Shown piece by piece: positions 47,564-56,729 of a stretch of 64,000 nucleotides of DNA; the first letter of the stretch is position 1, and each line of letters starts with the position of its first letter. Position numbers and translations under genes: made by a program. Where the stretch lies: positions 38,398,527 to 38,462,526 of the forward strand of contig OX485808.1 of the NCBI GenBank assembly GCA_950295325.1. Direction: 5' to 3'. A model generated the notes under the pieces. The model was given only the letters and a program-made list of their open reading frames with translations. It did no database searches and was not told where the DNA came from. This stretch comes from Polytrichum commune. Lineage: Eukaryota > Streptophyta > Polytrichopsida > Polytrichales > Polytrichaceae.

Positions 47564-47926
47564 ATGGCTTCCGCGGCAAAGGTTGCTCTCATGCTCATGC
47601 TCGTGTCTGCCATGGTGATGGCCGCACAAGCTGGCAGCAAGGAAGTGACTTGTAAGAACGACTATTGTGAGCCGATTACATTGAACGGTGAGGAGGTCGA
47701 AGTGGGTGCTACAGTGACCATCACTGTCGATGAGGCTGTTCGATAAATTGTTTGTGAGGTGACGAACGCAAAAGGGAATCTGGTGTCAGGCACCTACACT
47801 TGCGCACCATCCGTGACTTCGTTGGTATTCGCGGGCACCGCTGACGGCCTCGTAGTTGATGTGGAAAATTCGATCGCCGTCATCATCAAGGCCGCCGCCA
47901 ACGACTTGATAATATGTGTGGAGTGA
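47564..47926 (+). pseudogene. Small secreted-protein gene, right copy, internal stop
   Basis: ATG at 47,564 gives a signal peptide (charged start, hydrophobic core LMLMLVSAMVM, Ala-x-Ala cleavage near residue 23) and a mature part containing VTCKNDYCEP and EVEVGATVTITVDEAV. A TAA at 47,744-47,746 follows codon 60. The same frame then continues for 59 codons with protein-like composition (VCEVTNAKG, YTCAPSVTSL, DLIICVE) to a TGA at 47,924-47,926. The full frame would be about 120 residues with five Cys after the signal, and alternating hydrophobic strands suggest a small beta-sandwich. The identical stop in both arms shows it predates the duplication or was copied between arms. A translated 60-residue product, or a gene silenced by one mutation, are the alternatives. 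Confidence 0.6.
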
Positions 47927-48343
47927 TCAAGGTATCCATAAACCTCTTCCATGAGCAACTCGATCATCACCTCAGTCATGTCATTCTACGTTCTTGTTTT
48001 GTGTCGGTCGTTACGTTAATTAGGAAGTTCTCTTTCCTCAATGCTCGACCACAACTTCGAAGCTCCGAATTTATACACTTTGTGTGACTGGCTTTGACAA
48101 TCTCCATATATATTGTGACCTTCAACTGTGTTCCGACTGTGATATCGGAGAATCGTGAATTGTACTACAATGATGTGGTGAAATAATGACACAATTTCTT
48201 GATCCTGGTTTTGTGTATAAGGTGGATGGGTCTTAAGTGACTCGTTTTCTAAATCAGACGCCTAAATATTCATTGGTATGTGGTTCGGTGGGGATCAAAG
48301 AGCAAACATCATAAAGACACATGCATGTGTTCAAAGAGATTGG

Positions 48344-48348
48344 ACCAC
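48344..48348. other. Copia target-site duplication (left)
   Basis: ACCAC flanks the element here and at 54,005-54,009. The intact left palindrome arm has a single copy at the mirror position 45,586-45,590. Confidence 0.95.
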
Positions 48349-48665
48349 TGTTGTTAGCAATTGGAATTTAGCAACTTATTCATAGCAACAAGACTACATT
48401 CGCATGACATTCTGCAATCACTCAAAGCATAAAGAGACACTTTATTGATAAACTGGTTGCTACAGACAAACAGCTCACAGGCATCTACACGTGCAGACAC
48501 GCACTATCCAATACACACAGCGTTCACTCACACACACATAGCAGGAGTGATGCCGTGCTCTTTATTCTGCTGATAAGAAGCTTCTATTACTAATCAACAA
48601 ACCTGCACTAACTAATCAAGTGACTAATCAGTAACTAATCAATGCGAAACGAACTATCTCCAATA
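48349..48665 (-). repeat. 3' LTR of the copia element, 317 bp
   Basis: Differs from the 53,688-54,004 copy at about two positions (near 48,361 and in the GCTCTTTATT stretch). Coding-strand ends are TATTGGAG and AACAACA. Confidence 0.95.
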
Positions 48666-48674
48666 CTCCCACTC
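48666..48674 (-). other. Polypurine tract of the copia element
   Basis: GAGTGGGAG on the coding strand, immediately before the 3' LTR; primes plus-strand DNA synthesis. Confidence 0.8.
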
Positions 48675-48706
48675 GTTGAGCATTGAAATATGAACTAAGC
48701 TCCCAC

Positions 48707-51073
48707 TCAATGCTCAACAGTGCACATGCCAAGTTGATGGCGAAGTCGGTGAAAGGTGTCTTTGGGCAAAGCTTTGGTGAAGATAACTGCAATTTGATCG
48801 TGAGAAGAGACAAAAGAAGGAAGAAGAATATCTGCGAGAAAAGCTTCACGAATGACGTGATACTGAACATCAATGTGCTTGGTCCTGCGATGAAATTCAG
48901 GGTTCTTTATAAGACGTAAAGCACTTTGATTATCAGTATAAAGAGGAGTGGGAGAATCGGGGGTTTTTCCGAGACTAGTGAGTAAACGCCGGTGCCAGAT
49001 GATCTTCTTGGTGGTAGAGGAAGCAGCAAGGTATTCTGCTTCCGTAGTGCTGCTGGCGCAGCTTGCCTGTTTGCGAGATGCCCAGAAGACAGGACCATGG
49101 TTGGCAAAGAGAATAAATCCGGAGCGGGATTTTCGGTCATCAAGATCCATCGCATAATCGGCATCACAATAAGCAGAAAGAGTGATGGGTTGGTGATTTC
49201 TTGAAAAAGAGAGGCCGAGCTGCAAAGTGCCGGCAAGGTACTTCAGGATTCGGCGTAAAGCGTTGCAATGGGCCGGTGAGGGATTGGTGCAGTACTTTGC
49301 AGCAACGCTGACAGTGTAGGATAGATCAAGACGAGTCCCGATACATGCAAATTGAAGACAACCCACAATAGTTTGATAGGGAAAGTTGGAAGCAGAGAGA
49401 GAATCTGCAGAAGAGAGAAAGCTGAGTTGAGTGTGCGGGTCAGCAGGAACAGAGAGAGGTACCGCATCAAGAAACCCGAATTTCCGCACCAGCTTTGTGA
49501 GACAATGAGTTTGATCCAAGAAAATTTCTTGAGAATTCCTGTGACGAGTAATGCGCAAACCAACATAACAATGAGCTGGTCCTCGAGTGTTTGTGAAGGC
49601 TTTATCCATAGAATCCAGGATGTAATCAATATTGGTTCCTTTGGAAAAGCAGATGAGCCCATCATCCACATAGATGAGGAGGATTATAGTTTTCCCACCT
49701 TGAGAAGAATAATAGGCGCAAGGATCAGCATCACTGACTTTGAAGCCGAATTGAAGAAGAAATGTGTGAAACTTGTGATTCCAATTGCGAGAGGCTTGTT
49801 TGAGGCCATAGAGAGCTTTGCGAAGGAGACAAACATAGTCAGGATGATCAAGATCGATAAAGCCCTCAGGTTGCTCCAAGTAGAGTAGCTCAGCAATATC
49901 ACCATTGAGGAAAGCTGTTTTGATGTCAAATTGAACAATCTCAAGATCATCAGCTGCGGTAATGGCCATAACAATTCGAACTGTTTCGAATTTTACCACA
50001 GGGGAAAAAGTTTCGCTGTAGTCAATTCCTGCCTTTTGAGTGTAGCCCTTAGCTACGAGGCGGGCTTTGAATTTGTCAATATCTCCATTGGGGAGATATT
50101 TGGTTTTAAAAACCCACTTACATTGGATGGCTTTTCGCCCATCAGGAAGACGAACGAGCTCCCATGTCTTGTTCTCTTTGAGGGAATGAATTTCTTCTGT
50201 CATCGCTTTAACCCACTGGGCAGCATCAGGGCTGTGTAGGGCTTCAAGATAGGAAAAAGGGTCATCAGGTGAAGAGTCGGCGGAAACAGGATTGGTGGGT
50301 TGTGAAGAGGAGGCGGAGGATTCGAGAGAAAAAGGACGGGGAGTCGACTTATCGAAAACAGTGTGACTGTCGTGAGCTTGAGTGAGCGGAGGAGTAGGTA
50401 CAGACAAGGATGAAGTAGACGCAGAATGATTGATATCGGCGAGGGAACGCAGGCGAACAGGAGTATCTGGTTGATAATTGGGATGAGAGACAAGAGTGTG
50501 AGGTGTGAGAGGAGAGCAATTGACAACTTCAGCAATGGGATTGATATCAGGAAGCGAACAAGGTGAAAGAGCCGTTTCAGGAGTGGAAGTGGACTTAGGG
50601 GGAGATGGAATTAGGGGAGACTCAAAGGGATATTGAGGGGTGGAGAACTGAGAAGAAGAAGAAGAGGAAGAAGAAGGTACATCATCTGCAGAAGGAATAG
50701 GACTGTCAAGAGAAACAGGAGCAGGTGGCATAGTATCAGAAGAGAAAGAGGAGGATGATTCCGCTGGATGGCGGTAAAGAAGTTGTTCGTGAAAAATGAC
50801 ATCGCGACGAATTAGAACCTGAGAGGTCACCGGATCCCAGATCCGATACCCTTTAGTGTGATCGCAATAGCCCAAAAAATAACAGAGGTGGCTCTTTGGA
50901 TCCAATTTTGTGCGCTGCTTCTTTTCGATATAGGCATATGCATGACACCCAAAGATTCGGAGATGTTCAAGAGAGGGTTTGAAACCATACCAGAGAGTGA
51001 AAGGGGTGTTTCCTGGAATCAAGCGGGAGCCAGTTCGATTTAAGGTGTACACCGCCGTGTGACAAGCTTCAGC
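48707..51073 (-). CDS. Copia pol, C-terminal part (integrase end, RT, RNase H)
   Basis: This continues the gag-pol frame directly after the stop at 51,074-51,076. In order: the end of the integrase (AEACHTAVYTLNR, PFTLWYG, LRIFGCHAY), a Ser/Pro-rich linker, the reverse transcriptase (KWVFKTKYLPNGDI, KARLVAKGYTQ, FDIKTAFLNGD, LYGLKQASRNWN and the catalytic YVDD), and RNase H (YCDADYA, SRSGF, SSTTEAEYLAAS, YTDNQSAL, TKHIDVQYH). The frame ends at a TGA at 48,707-48,709, 41 bp before the 3' LTR. Nothing else in this half is broken. Without read-through of the stop this half lacks a start codon of its own and would not be made in quantity. Confidence 0.93.
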   Translation of the reverse strand, partial: AEACHTAVYTLNRTGSRLIPGNTPFTLWYGFKPSLEHLRIFGCHAYAYIEKKQRTKLDPKSHLCYFLGYCDHTKGYRIWDPVTSQVLIRRDVIFHEQLLYRHPAESSSSFSSDTMPPAPVSLDSPIPSADDVPSSSSSSSSQFSTPQYPFESPLIPSPPKSTSTPETALSPCSLPDINPIAEVVNCSPLTPHTLVSHPNYQPDTPVRLRSLADINHSASTSSLSVPTPPLTQAHDSHTVFDKSTPRPFSLESSASSSQPTNPVSADSSPDDPFSYLEALHSPDAAQWVKAMTEEIHSLKENKTWELVRLPDGRKAIQCKWVFKTKYLPNGDIDKFKARLVAKGYTQKAGIDYSETFSPVVKFETVRIVMAITAADDLEIVQFDIKTAFLNGDIAELLYLEQPEGFIDLDHPDYVCLLRKALYGLKQASRNWNHKFHTFLLQFGFKVSDADPCAYYSSQGGKTIILLIYVDDGLICFSKGTNIDYILDSMDKAFTNTRGPAHCYVGLRITRHRNSQEIFLDQTHCLTKLVRKFGFLDAVPLSVPADPHTQLSFLSSADSLSASNFPYQTIVGCLQFACIGTRLDLSYTVSVAAKYCTNPSPAHCNALRRILKYLAGTLQLGLSFSRNHQPITLSAYCDADYAMDLDDRKSRSGFILFANHGPVFWASRKQASCASSTTEAEYLAASSTTKKIIWHRRLLTSLGKTPDSPTPLYTDNQSALRLIKNPEFHRRTKHIDVQYHVIREAFLADILLPSFVSSHDQIAVIFTKALPKDTFHRLRHQLGMCTVEH

Positions 51074-53230
51074 CTAGAAGGTCAGAGGGAACCCACTAGT
51101 ATGGAGAAGAGAACGGACACTCTCCATAATGGTCCGATTGTCCCTCTCACAGAAGCCATTCTGCTCTGGTGAGTAAGGGGCTGTAATTTCATGACAGATA
51201 CCCTTTTGTGAAAGGTAGTCTTGAAACTTTTTGCTGGTGAATTCACCGCCGCCATCAGAGCGAAAAATTTGCAGGTGGTTACCTGTATGGCGAAAAATGG
51301 CACTGTATACATCTTGAAAGCACCGAAGGGCATCAGATTTTGCAGCAATACAAAAAATGTGGCGATACCCTGAGTAGTCATCCTTGAAGAGGATATAAAA
51401 GAGGGCTCCTTCAAGAGAAATATGTGCCATAGGGCCACAAATGTCAGCATGCAGTAAATAGCCAGGAGTCGAAGAGGGTGTGCGAGTTGGTGGTGTAGCA
51501 AAACTGTGTCGGTGGCTCTTCCCAAGAACACAACCTTGGCAGAATTCTGGAACATTTTTGTTTTGTAGAGTCATCCTAGTGACGGCTTCTGTGCGATCCA
51601 TAGCTAGAATGGCGGGATAGTTGAGGTGACAAAGGCGTTGATGCCAGACGGCTAGGCTTTGTGTACCATCTGCCTTAGAACTGGTACCTATCAATTTAAT
51701 TACATTTGCATGAGTAAGAGAAGGAAGAGCTCTAATGTGTAGTTTATAGAGCATTCCCTCCAGAGAGCCTTCCATGAGAACAACGCCATCAGCGAGCATC
51801 TGACAGCCGTTCTTGGTGTAAAAGGTATTGACATTCTTACAAGCTGCTGAAGACACAGAGAAGAGATTTCTCTGAAGGGTAGGAACGTACAGCACGTCGG
51901 TGAGCACACCACGCTCCCACTGATTCCTAATATTAATCTCAATGGGAATGTCACCAATGCCTTCAACGAAAGTTGTGTGTCCTCCCACTGCCTGAACTGG
52001 CCAAGTACCTGGATGCACTGTAGTGAAGTTGGTGAACCAAGATCGTTGATCAGACATGTGATGTGAAGATCCACTGTCAGCAAGCCAATCTGTAGAGTGG
52101 ACTTCTTGATCAAGAAGCTGAACCATATAAGCCCTTGGTGGTGTCAGTGTTAGATGAGATAAGCGTGCGGAGTGTCGTGAATCTTGTGAAGAAGAGGAGG
52201 CTCCGGTTGCAGATGGTTCTGGTGAAGGCTGATGTGAAGCACTTCGAGCGGCAACATGTTTTCTTGGTCGGGGGCACTCTTTGTGCCAGTGACCGTATTC
52301 GCCACAATTTCCACAGCGGGATGCTTGCTTGCGAGCGGCAATCTCTTGAGCACGTTGGAAACGATGATCATGATGTTCATGTGGTGTGAAAGAACGAGAA
52401 GCATGAACACCATCAGAGGCAGGTCCATTCATACTCCCGCTGACAGGAAAAGGAGAAGAGCGATATCGCCCTGATTCGCCCGAAACTCGGGTACTGCGAG
52501 AATAATATGCCGAAGTGTGAGACATATTTTTTGTCTGCCGCTTCCGAATAGCTCGCTCCTCGTCCAGAAGCCAGGTCTGTAAGTGAGAGAGAGTTTGTTG
52601 CTCTGGAGCAACTGTTTTCCACATAGTCTGGAAAGTGTCGTAAGCCGCTGGCAGGTTGCTCAACATTTTGGAGATTACCATTTCCTCGGAGAAGGGTCTG
52701 GTTCCAAGTTCTTCGATTTGACTATTGATCATTTCAAGATCACCAATGAATGTGGCCATATCGCCATTATCACCAAGCCGCATGTTATAATAGTTTTCTT
52801 GGAGCTGATACAATGACTGCACAGCAGTGCGTTGATGAATGAGAGCGAGTTTGTCCCAAATTTCTTTGGAAGTTTTACAGTTAATGATCTGATGAAGAAT
52901 TGGTTTGTCAACCAACTGAATGAGGATTGAAAAAGCTTGTTTATCCTTTTTCTTGAATTCTTGAATAGCATTCTGAACATCTTCCCTTTGTGCAGGGGAC
53001 AGTCCTTCATTTGGAGAGAGAGTAAGTTCGGAGAATAGAGTACACCCAAACTGAATTTCAGGAACAGGGGTGGAAGATTGTGGAGGTGGAAGGGCTGGCA
53101 TAATCTCAGTTCCATCAACAATTCCCATAAAACCTCGACCATCAAGATAAGCCTGAGATTGGAACTTCCAGAGATTGTACTCCTTGCCATTGTATTTTTG
53201 CAAATTACTAAGTTCTTTGAGATCACTCAT
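51074..53230 (-). CDS. Copia gag-pol, N-terminal part (gag, protease, integrase)
   Basis: The start is placed at the ATG at 53,230 because the conserved gag region begins there (MSDLKELSNLQKYNGKEYN); upstream codons have no homology. In order: a copia gag domain (to about residue 235), a zinc knuckle CGNCGEYGHWHKEC (about 306-319), protease active site LADSGSSHHM (about 383-392), the GAG-pre-integrase HHCC-like segment (WHQRLCHLN, CQGCVLGKSHR), and an integrase core with DICGP, DGGGEF and PEQNGFCER supplying the D-D-E residues. It ends at a TAG (51,074-51,076) where the family normally has a conserved Trp in the integrase; a single G-to-A change would explain it. Reading continues in the same frame beyond. 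Confidence 0.93.
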   Translation of the reverse strand: MSDLKELSNLQKYNGKEYNLWKFQSQAYLDGRGFMGIVDGTEIMPALPPPQSSTPVPEIQFGCTLFSELTLSPNEGLSPAQREDVQNAIQEFKKKDKQAFSILIQLVDKPILHQIINCKTSKEIWDKLALIHQRTAVQSLYQLQENYYNMRLGDNGDMATFIGDLEMINSQIEELGTRPFSEEMVISKMLSNLPAAYDTFQTMWKTVAPEQQTLSHLQTWLLDEERAIRKRQTKNMSHTSAYYSRSTRVSGESGRYRSSPFPVSGSMNGPASDGVHASRSFTPHEHHDHRFQRAQEIAARKQASRCGNCGEYGHWHKECPRPRKHVAARSASHQPSPEPSATGASSSSQDSRHSARLSHLTLTPPRAYMVQLLDQEVHSTDWLADSGSSHHMSDQRSWFTNFTTVHPGTWPVQAVGGHTTFVEGIGDIPIEINIRNQWERGVLTDVLYVPTLQRNLFSVSSAACKNVNTFYTKNGCQMLADGVVLMEGSLEGMLYKLHIRALPSLTHANVIKLIGTSSKADGTQSLAVWHQRLCHLNYPAILAMDRTEAVTRMTLQNKNVPEFCQGCVLGKSHRHSFATPPTRTPSSTPGYLLHADICGPMAHISLEGALFYILFKDDYSGYRHIFCIAAKSDALRCFQDVYSAIFRHTGNHLQIFRSDGGGEFTSKKFQDYLSQKGICHEITAPYSPEQNGFCERDNRTIMESVRSLLHTSGFPLTF

Positions 53231-53673
53231 AGTGTTTATACTTGGCAGATGATGTGGGAAGAATGCTTTGATTGCTGTGACGAGGACAGAGAAAATGGCA
53301 GATATCGAGGAAGAAGATGAGAAAAGATATTTTAGGAGGCACCACCTGAGCGGTGACTGTAGAAGACTTCGATCACTGGAATACGCCAATGTACTATTAT
53401 GGAAGAAGAACGAAGAAAGACCAGGATTCGTTGATTGTCAATATATGTATGCTGTTAAAGAAGATCAAGATGATCAGATTACATCAAGAAGGAAGATCGG
53501 TGCAGTAAAGACGAGTAACCTGGTTGTGTGCGTATCAGAGTTGAGGATGGAAAAACAGACACAAGAGACAGGCAATTTTCGTGAAGAAAGAAAGATTACT
53601 AATCAGCGAAGATGAAGAGAAACAGTAACAACTCGCAACATACGACACTCATGACAGCTTGGAAAGACAAGAT

Positions 53674-53687
53674 GTGGGCCCATAACC
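53674..53687 (-). other. Copia primer-binding site (initiator tRNA-Met anticodon region)
   Basis: Directly inside the 5' LTR the coding strand reads GGTTATGGGCCCAC, which is complementary to the anticodon stem-loop of plant initiator tRNA-Met (GTGGGCCCATAACC), not to a tRNA 3' end. This is the half-tRNA arrangement known from Drosophila copia. Confidence 0.75.
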
Positions 53688-54004
53688 TGTTGTTAGCAAC
53701 TGGAATTTAGCAACTTATTCATAGCAACAAGACTACATTCGCATGACATTCTGCAATCACTCAAAGCATAAAGAGACACTTTATTGATAAACTGGTTGCT
53801 ACAGACAAACAGCTCACAGGCATCTACACGTGCAGACACGCACTATCCAATACACACAGCGTTCACTCACACACACATAGCAGGAGTGATGCCGTGCTTT
53901 TTATTCTGCTGATAAGAAGCTTCTATTACTAATCAACAAACCTGCACTAACTAATCAAGTGACTAATCAGTAACTAATCAATGCGAAACGAACTATCTCC
54001 AATA
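53688..54004 (-). repeat. 5' LTR of the copia element, 317 bp
   Basis: Paired with 48,349-48,665. It would hold the element promoter; no TATA box was assigned. Confidence 0.95.
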
Positions 54005-54009
54005 ACCAC
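54005..54009. other. Copia target-site duplication (right)
   Basis: ACCAC, identical to 48,344-48,348. Confidence 0.95.
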
Positions 54010-54959
54010 GTCCTCATATATCAATAACTAATCTACACTCGATGATAGTGAACACACTTGGGAGGATCTATGTATCCACTTAAGAAATCAACATATAGGC
54101 ATTTCTGACAACCGTAACTAAATCAGGGGAGGTCTGATTTTCAATCCGGTTTTTGCAGATGTTTCATCGGTGATCTGCCGATGCAACACAAGTTTTGTCG
54201 TGTAAATCTGATCTGATCGGTATGGGTAGAAGTTGGAGGACATGAAAAACAAAGCAAGTAATGCCCACATGCTTTATGTTTTCTAATGGACTTTCCACTC
54301 ATTTTCTTTGTTAATTCAGGTGGATGTCGCAAGCTCTAGTTGGATATGGAGGGGCCCCGAAAGACATCCCATTTGCTTAAGTGGTCGAGGATTGGGTGAG
54401 GACTGCATCCGGCCCTACAAAGAGTTGAAGAATGTGTCCCTATGTGACCCATGATCTACTATACACATATATATACGTATATGTGTTTCTTAGTTGTGCA
54501 ACCTGGTTCCATAAGCTTGGGTGACATAATTCCAAAATGCATGGAATCTTAGAACTTGGCCGAGTTTTAGGAGGCACGTTGTTGTGGATTTTGGCACTTT
54601 GTTGGTGGATATGTTTTAGCACATCCTTCGTAAATACTATGGATAATAGGCCTTATCCATATTAACACATTGCATATACAACACATGTGTGCATTTTGAG
54701 GTTTTGAACACGAACTTCAAAATTGCAACAATATTGAACATGAGAATGTTGGAATATAATATGATAAACGTGTGGGGAGTTTCCTGCACATCTGTCCATG
54801 GTTATCATGACTTATGACATTGAGTTGATTGATGCAAGTGAGATGTAGTATCTAAGGTAGATGTTTTCTATATGATAAATATGTGTCATGTGTTTGCACT
54901 CAAGTGTGTATTGATTATATAAGTACATGTGCTAGTTCTAAGATGATCAAACCTCCTTG

Positions 54960-55230
54960 ACTAGTTATAAGTTATGTGGGTGTTATTTGGTATGTTTTTC
55001 TTTTTATCCATCTTCAAATGATCATATTTACGTCTTGAAATTTGCGTTATTAAGGAAATGAATGATGAAAAATCAACAAAATTTGGATTGGAAATTGGAC
55101 CTCCACTTATTTAGTTATGGTTATTGGAAGTGTGAATTTGTTCATTCCTTGATTGAATACATAAGTTCTCCCTATTGTGTTTGTTGATGAGTGAGGAGTA
55201 TTTCACAAAGTTTGAAGACATAGTTCATTA
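54960..55230 (+). repeat. Diverged copy of the palindrome outer-arm sequence
   Basis: Resembles left-arm 45,310-45,590 in direct orientation (GTGGGTGTTATTTGGTATG, then GGATTGGAAATTGGACCTCC, and GAATACATAAGTTCTCCC). It lies just outside the right arm, so the outer-arm sequence belongs to an interspersed repeat. Confidence 0.65.
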
Positions 55231-56384
55231 TGTTTCGAGAATGTGTCTCACCAATCAAAAATAAAGGTCTGGTTAAGAAAAGTAATTGATAACACCCACA
55301 TACCTTAAGTTAGATGAACAAGTTGCATGTCATCTTGGAAGGGTGCAAATAACAAAGACAAGTATTTAAGGAGTTTGGAATACACCAATCAATGCAATGC
55401 ATTAGAAAGACATTAGATTGCATGCTAAGGTTTGTTCATCATTCTAGACACACTAATCAACATTCTTGGGAAGACATAGTGTATGGTGATTCAATAACTC
55501 ATAGAATTTTGACTTTGTCAATGAATTTAAAGAGATTCATACAAGCTCCAAGGATTACAAGGAATATCGTAGCCGATTCTGGAGATATAGAAGCTGATGT
55601 GGCGAAGTCCCATTGGCTCTCCACTGGATGGTCCAAGACCATAGCGACCTACTGTGTTGCGACCTACCTAACTTGTTCCGACCTACTTACCTACCCTTTT
55701 CACTATGTGGGACTAGATTATTACACCAAATTGAATTATCATCATCCATATATGACCCACCTATGTGGATGAATACGACAAATCAACTTCTAAATGGATG
55801 AAACCACTACTACCCACCAATTTCAAATTTCAAAATGGAAATCCAACATGCCAATTGCCATTCAAACTTTGAAATTGAGACAATACGCTCCCAATGCACA
55901 GAGTAATTTGTATGGAACATGAGTTGTTTTTGTATTTCAAAGCTTGAATGTCGGTGATAACAATCGCCAAAGCACCAAGAGTTTCAATTGCAACATTAAT
56001 GTCTCCAATTGCCAGTACTTGAATGAATGAAACTATCCATATGCACCTACTATCCATTTCAATTATGGACTCAAGAATCCTACTAAGAAGACATTGTCTT
56101 GATGTCTTTGATAGACACTTCCGTGAGGCTTTTCCTCCACATCCGTCTGTAGTCTTCGTCATGTTGTCAAATGAAGTTTGTACCTCTTGCTCCAATGTGT
56201 GGCATCCACTAGTTACCGTAAAAGTTGCCTTCACACACATTCACTCATTTATTCGGATGCTGGAACAACATGCAAACATATTTGTACCTTAGTAATAAGT
56301 TAATACTGCAGCAATGGTCTCATCAAGTCAACCTTCTCGAAATTGCGGCTGAAATTATGTTGATTCTCCATCTAAGGTAGATAT
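55231..56384. other. Two unrecognised open frames, otherwise no feature
   Basis: A plus-strand frame at 55,392-55,772 (126 codons from ATG) and a minus-strand frame at 55,830-56,240 (136 codons) have no domain I know. The second contains a hydrophobic stretch around GALAIVITDI. Either could be an exon fragment. Evidence for real genes is weak. Confidence 0.25.
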
Positions 56385-56545
56385 GCATAAATTTGGACAC
56401 CTATATGTGAGTGTGGTTATGTGTGGATCTAAGAAAGTGTAGCATCAAAAAGACATGTGTCTAAAAGAGATTGAACTACGTGCACAAAATATGCCAACCA
56501 TTCACACCAAAAACACATTTAGCTTCAGAAATTATCAATCTAGGG
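56385..56545 (+). repeat. Copy of part of the 30.6-kb PPR-like relic
   Basis: Shares order with 30,600-30,730: GGACACCTAT, a GGTTATGTGTGGATC-like block, AAAAGACATGTGT, then ACTACGTGCACAAAATA and ACCATTC. Too decayed to translate. Confidence 0.5.
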
Positions 56546-56729
56546 TGCAATCTATATCCAAGAGGATGATCGAAAACAAAGTAAGGCAGGCACATGAACA
56601 ACCAGCTACAGATCATTGCATAAATTAATGCAGGCAGAGGAATTAGCTATAGATCAACCCATGCTCAAAGCTGCCAGCACAATTAATTCAATCGCATACC
56701 TGCACTGGGTTTGCACTAATCTTCTTGCA

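Larger units (their letters stand above)
48349..54004 (-). mobile_element. Ty1/copia LTR retrotransposon, 5,656 bp
   Basis: A complete element: two 317-bp LTRs, a 5-bp target duplication (ACCAC), a primer-binding site next to the 5' LTR, a polypurine tract (GAGTGGGAG) next to the 3' LTR, and gag-protease-integrase-RT-RNase H order, which defines Ty1/copia. The LTRs differ at about two positions, so insertion is recent. On the coding strand the LTRs run TA...CA rather than TG...CA. It is inserted in the right arm of the palindrome. One internal stop separates the polyprotein into two frames. Confidence 0.97.
47098..54930. repeat. Large palindrome, right arm (split by copia insertion)
   Basis: The arm runs 47,098-48,348 (matching the left arm exactly where compared), is interrupted by the copia element and its target duplication, and resumes at 54,010-54,930 with clear divergence from the left arm. 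The uninterrupted left arm shows the pre-insertion target site. Confidence 0.92.

Noticed and set aside
47744-47746. TAA as a recoded or RNA-edited codon
   Set aside because: TAA is not a selenocysteine codon and U-to-C editing is organellar; a nonsense mutation is the simpler reading.
49352-49888. 178-codon plus-strand frame inside copia
   Set aside because: Antisense shadow of the reverse transcriptase region.
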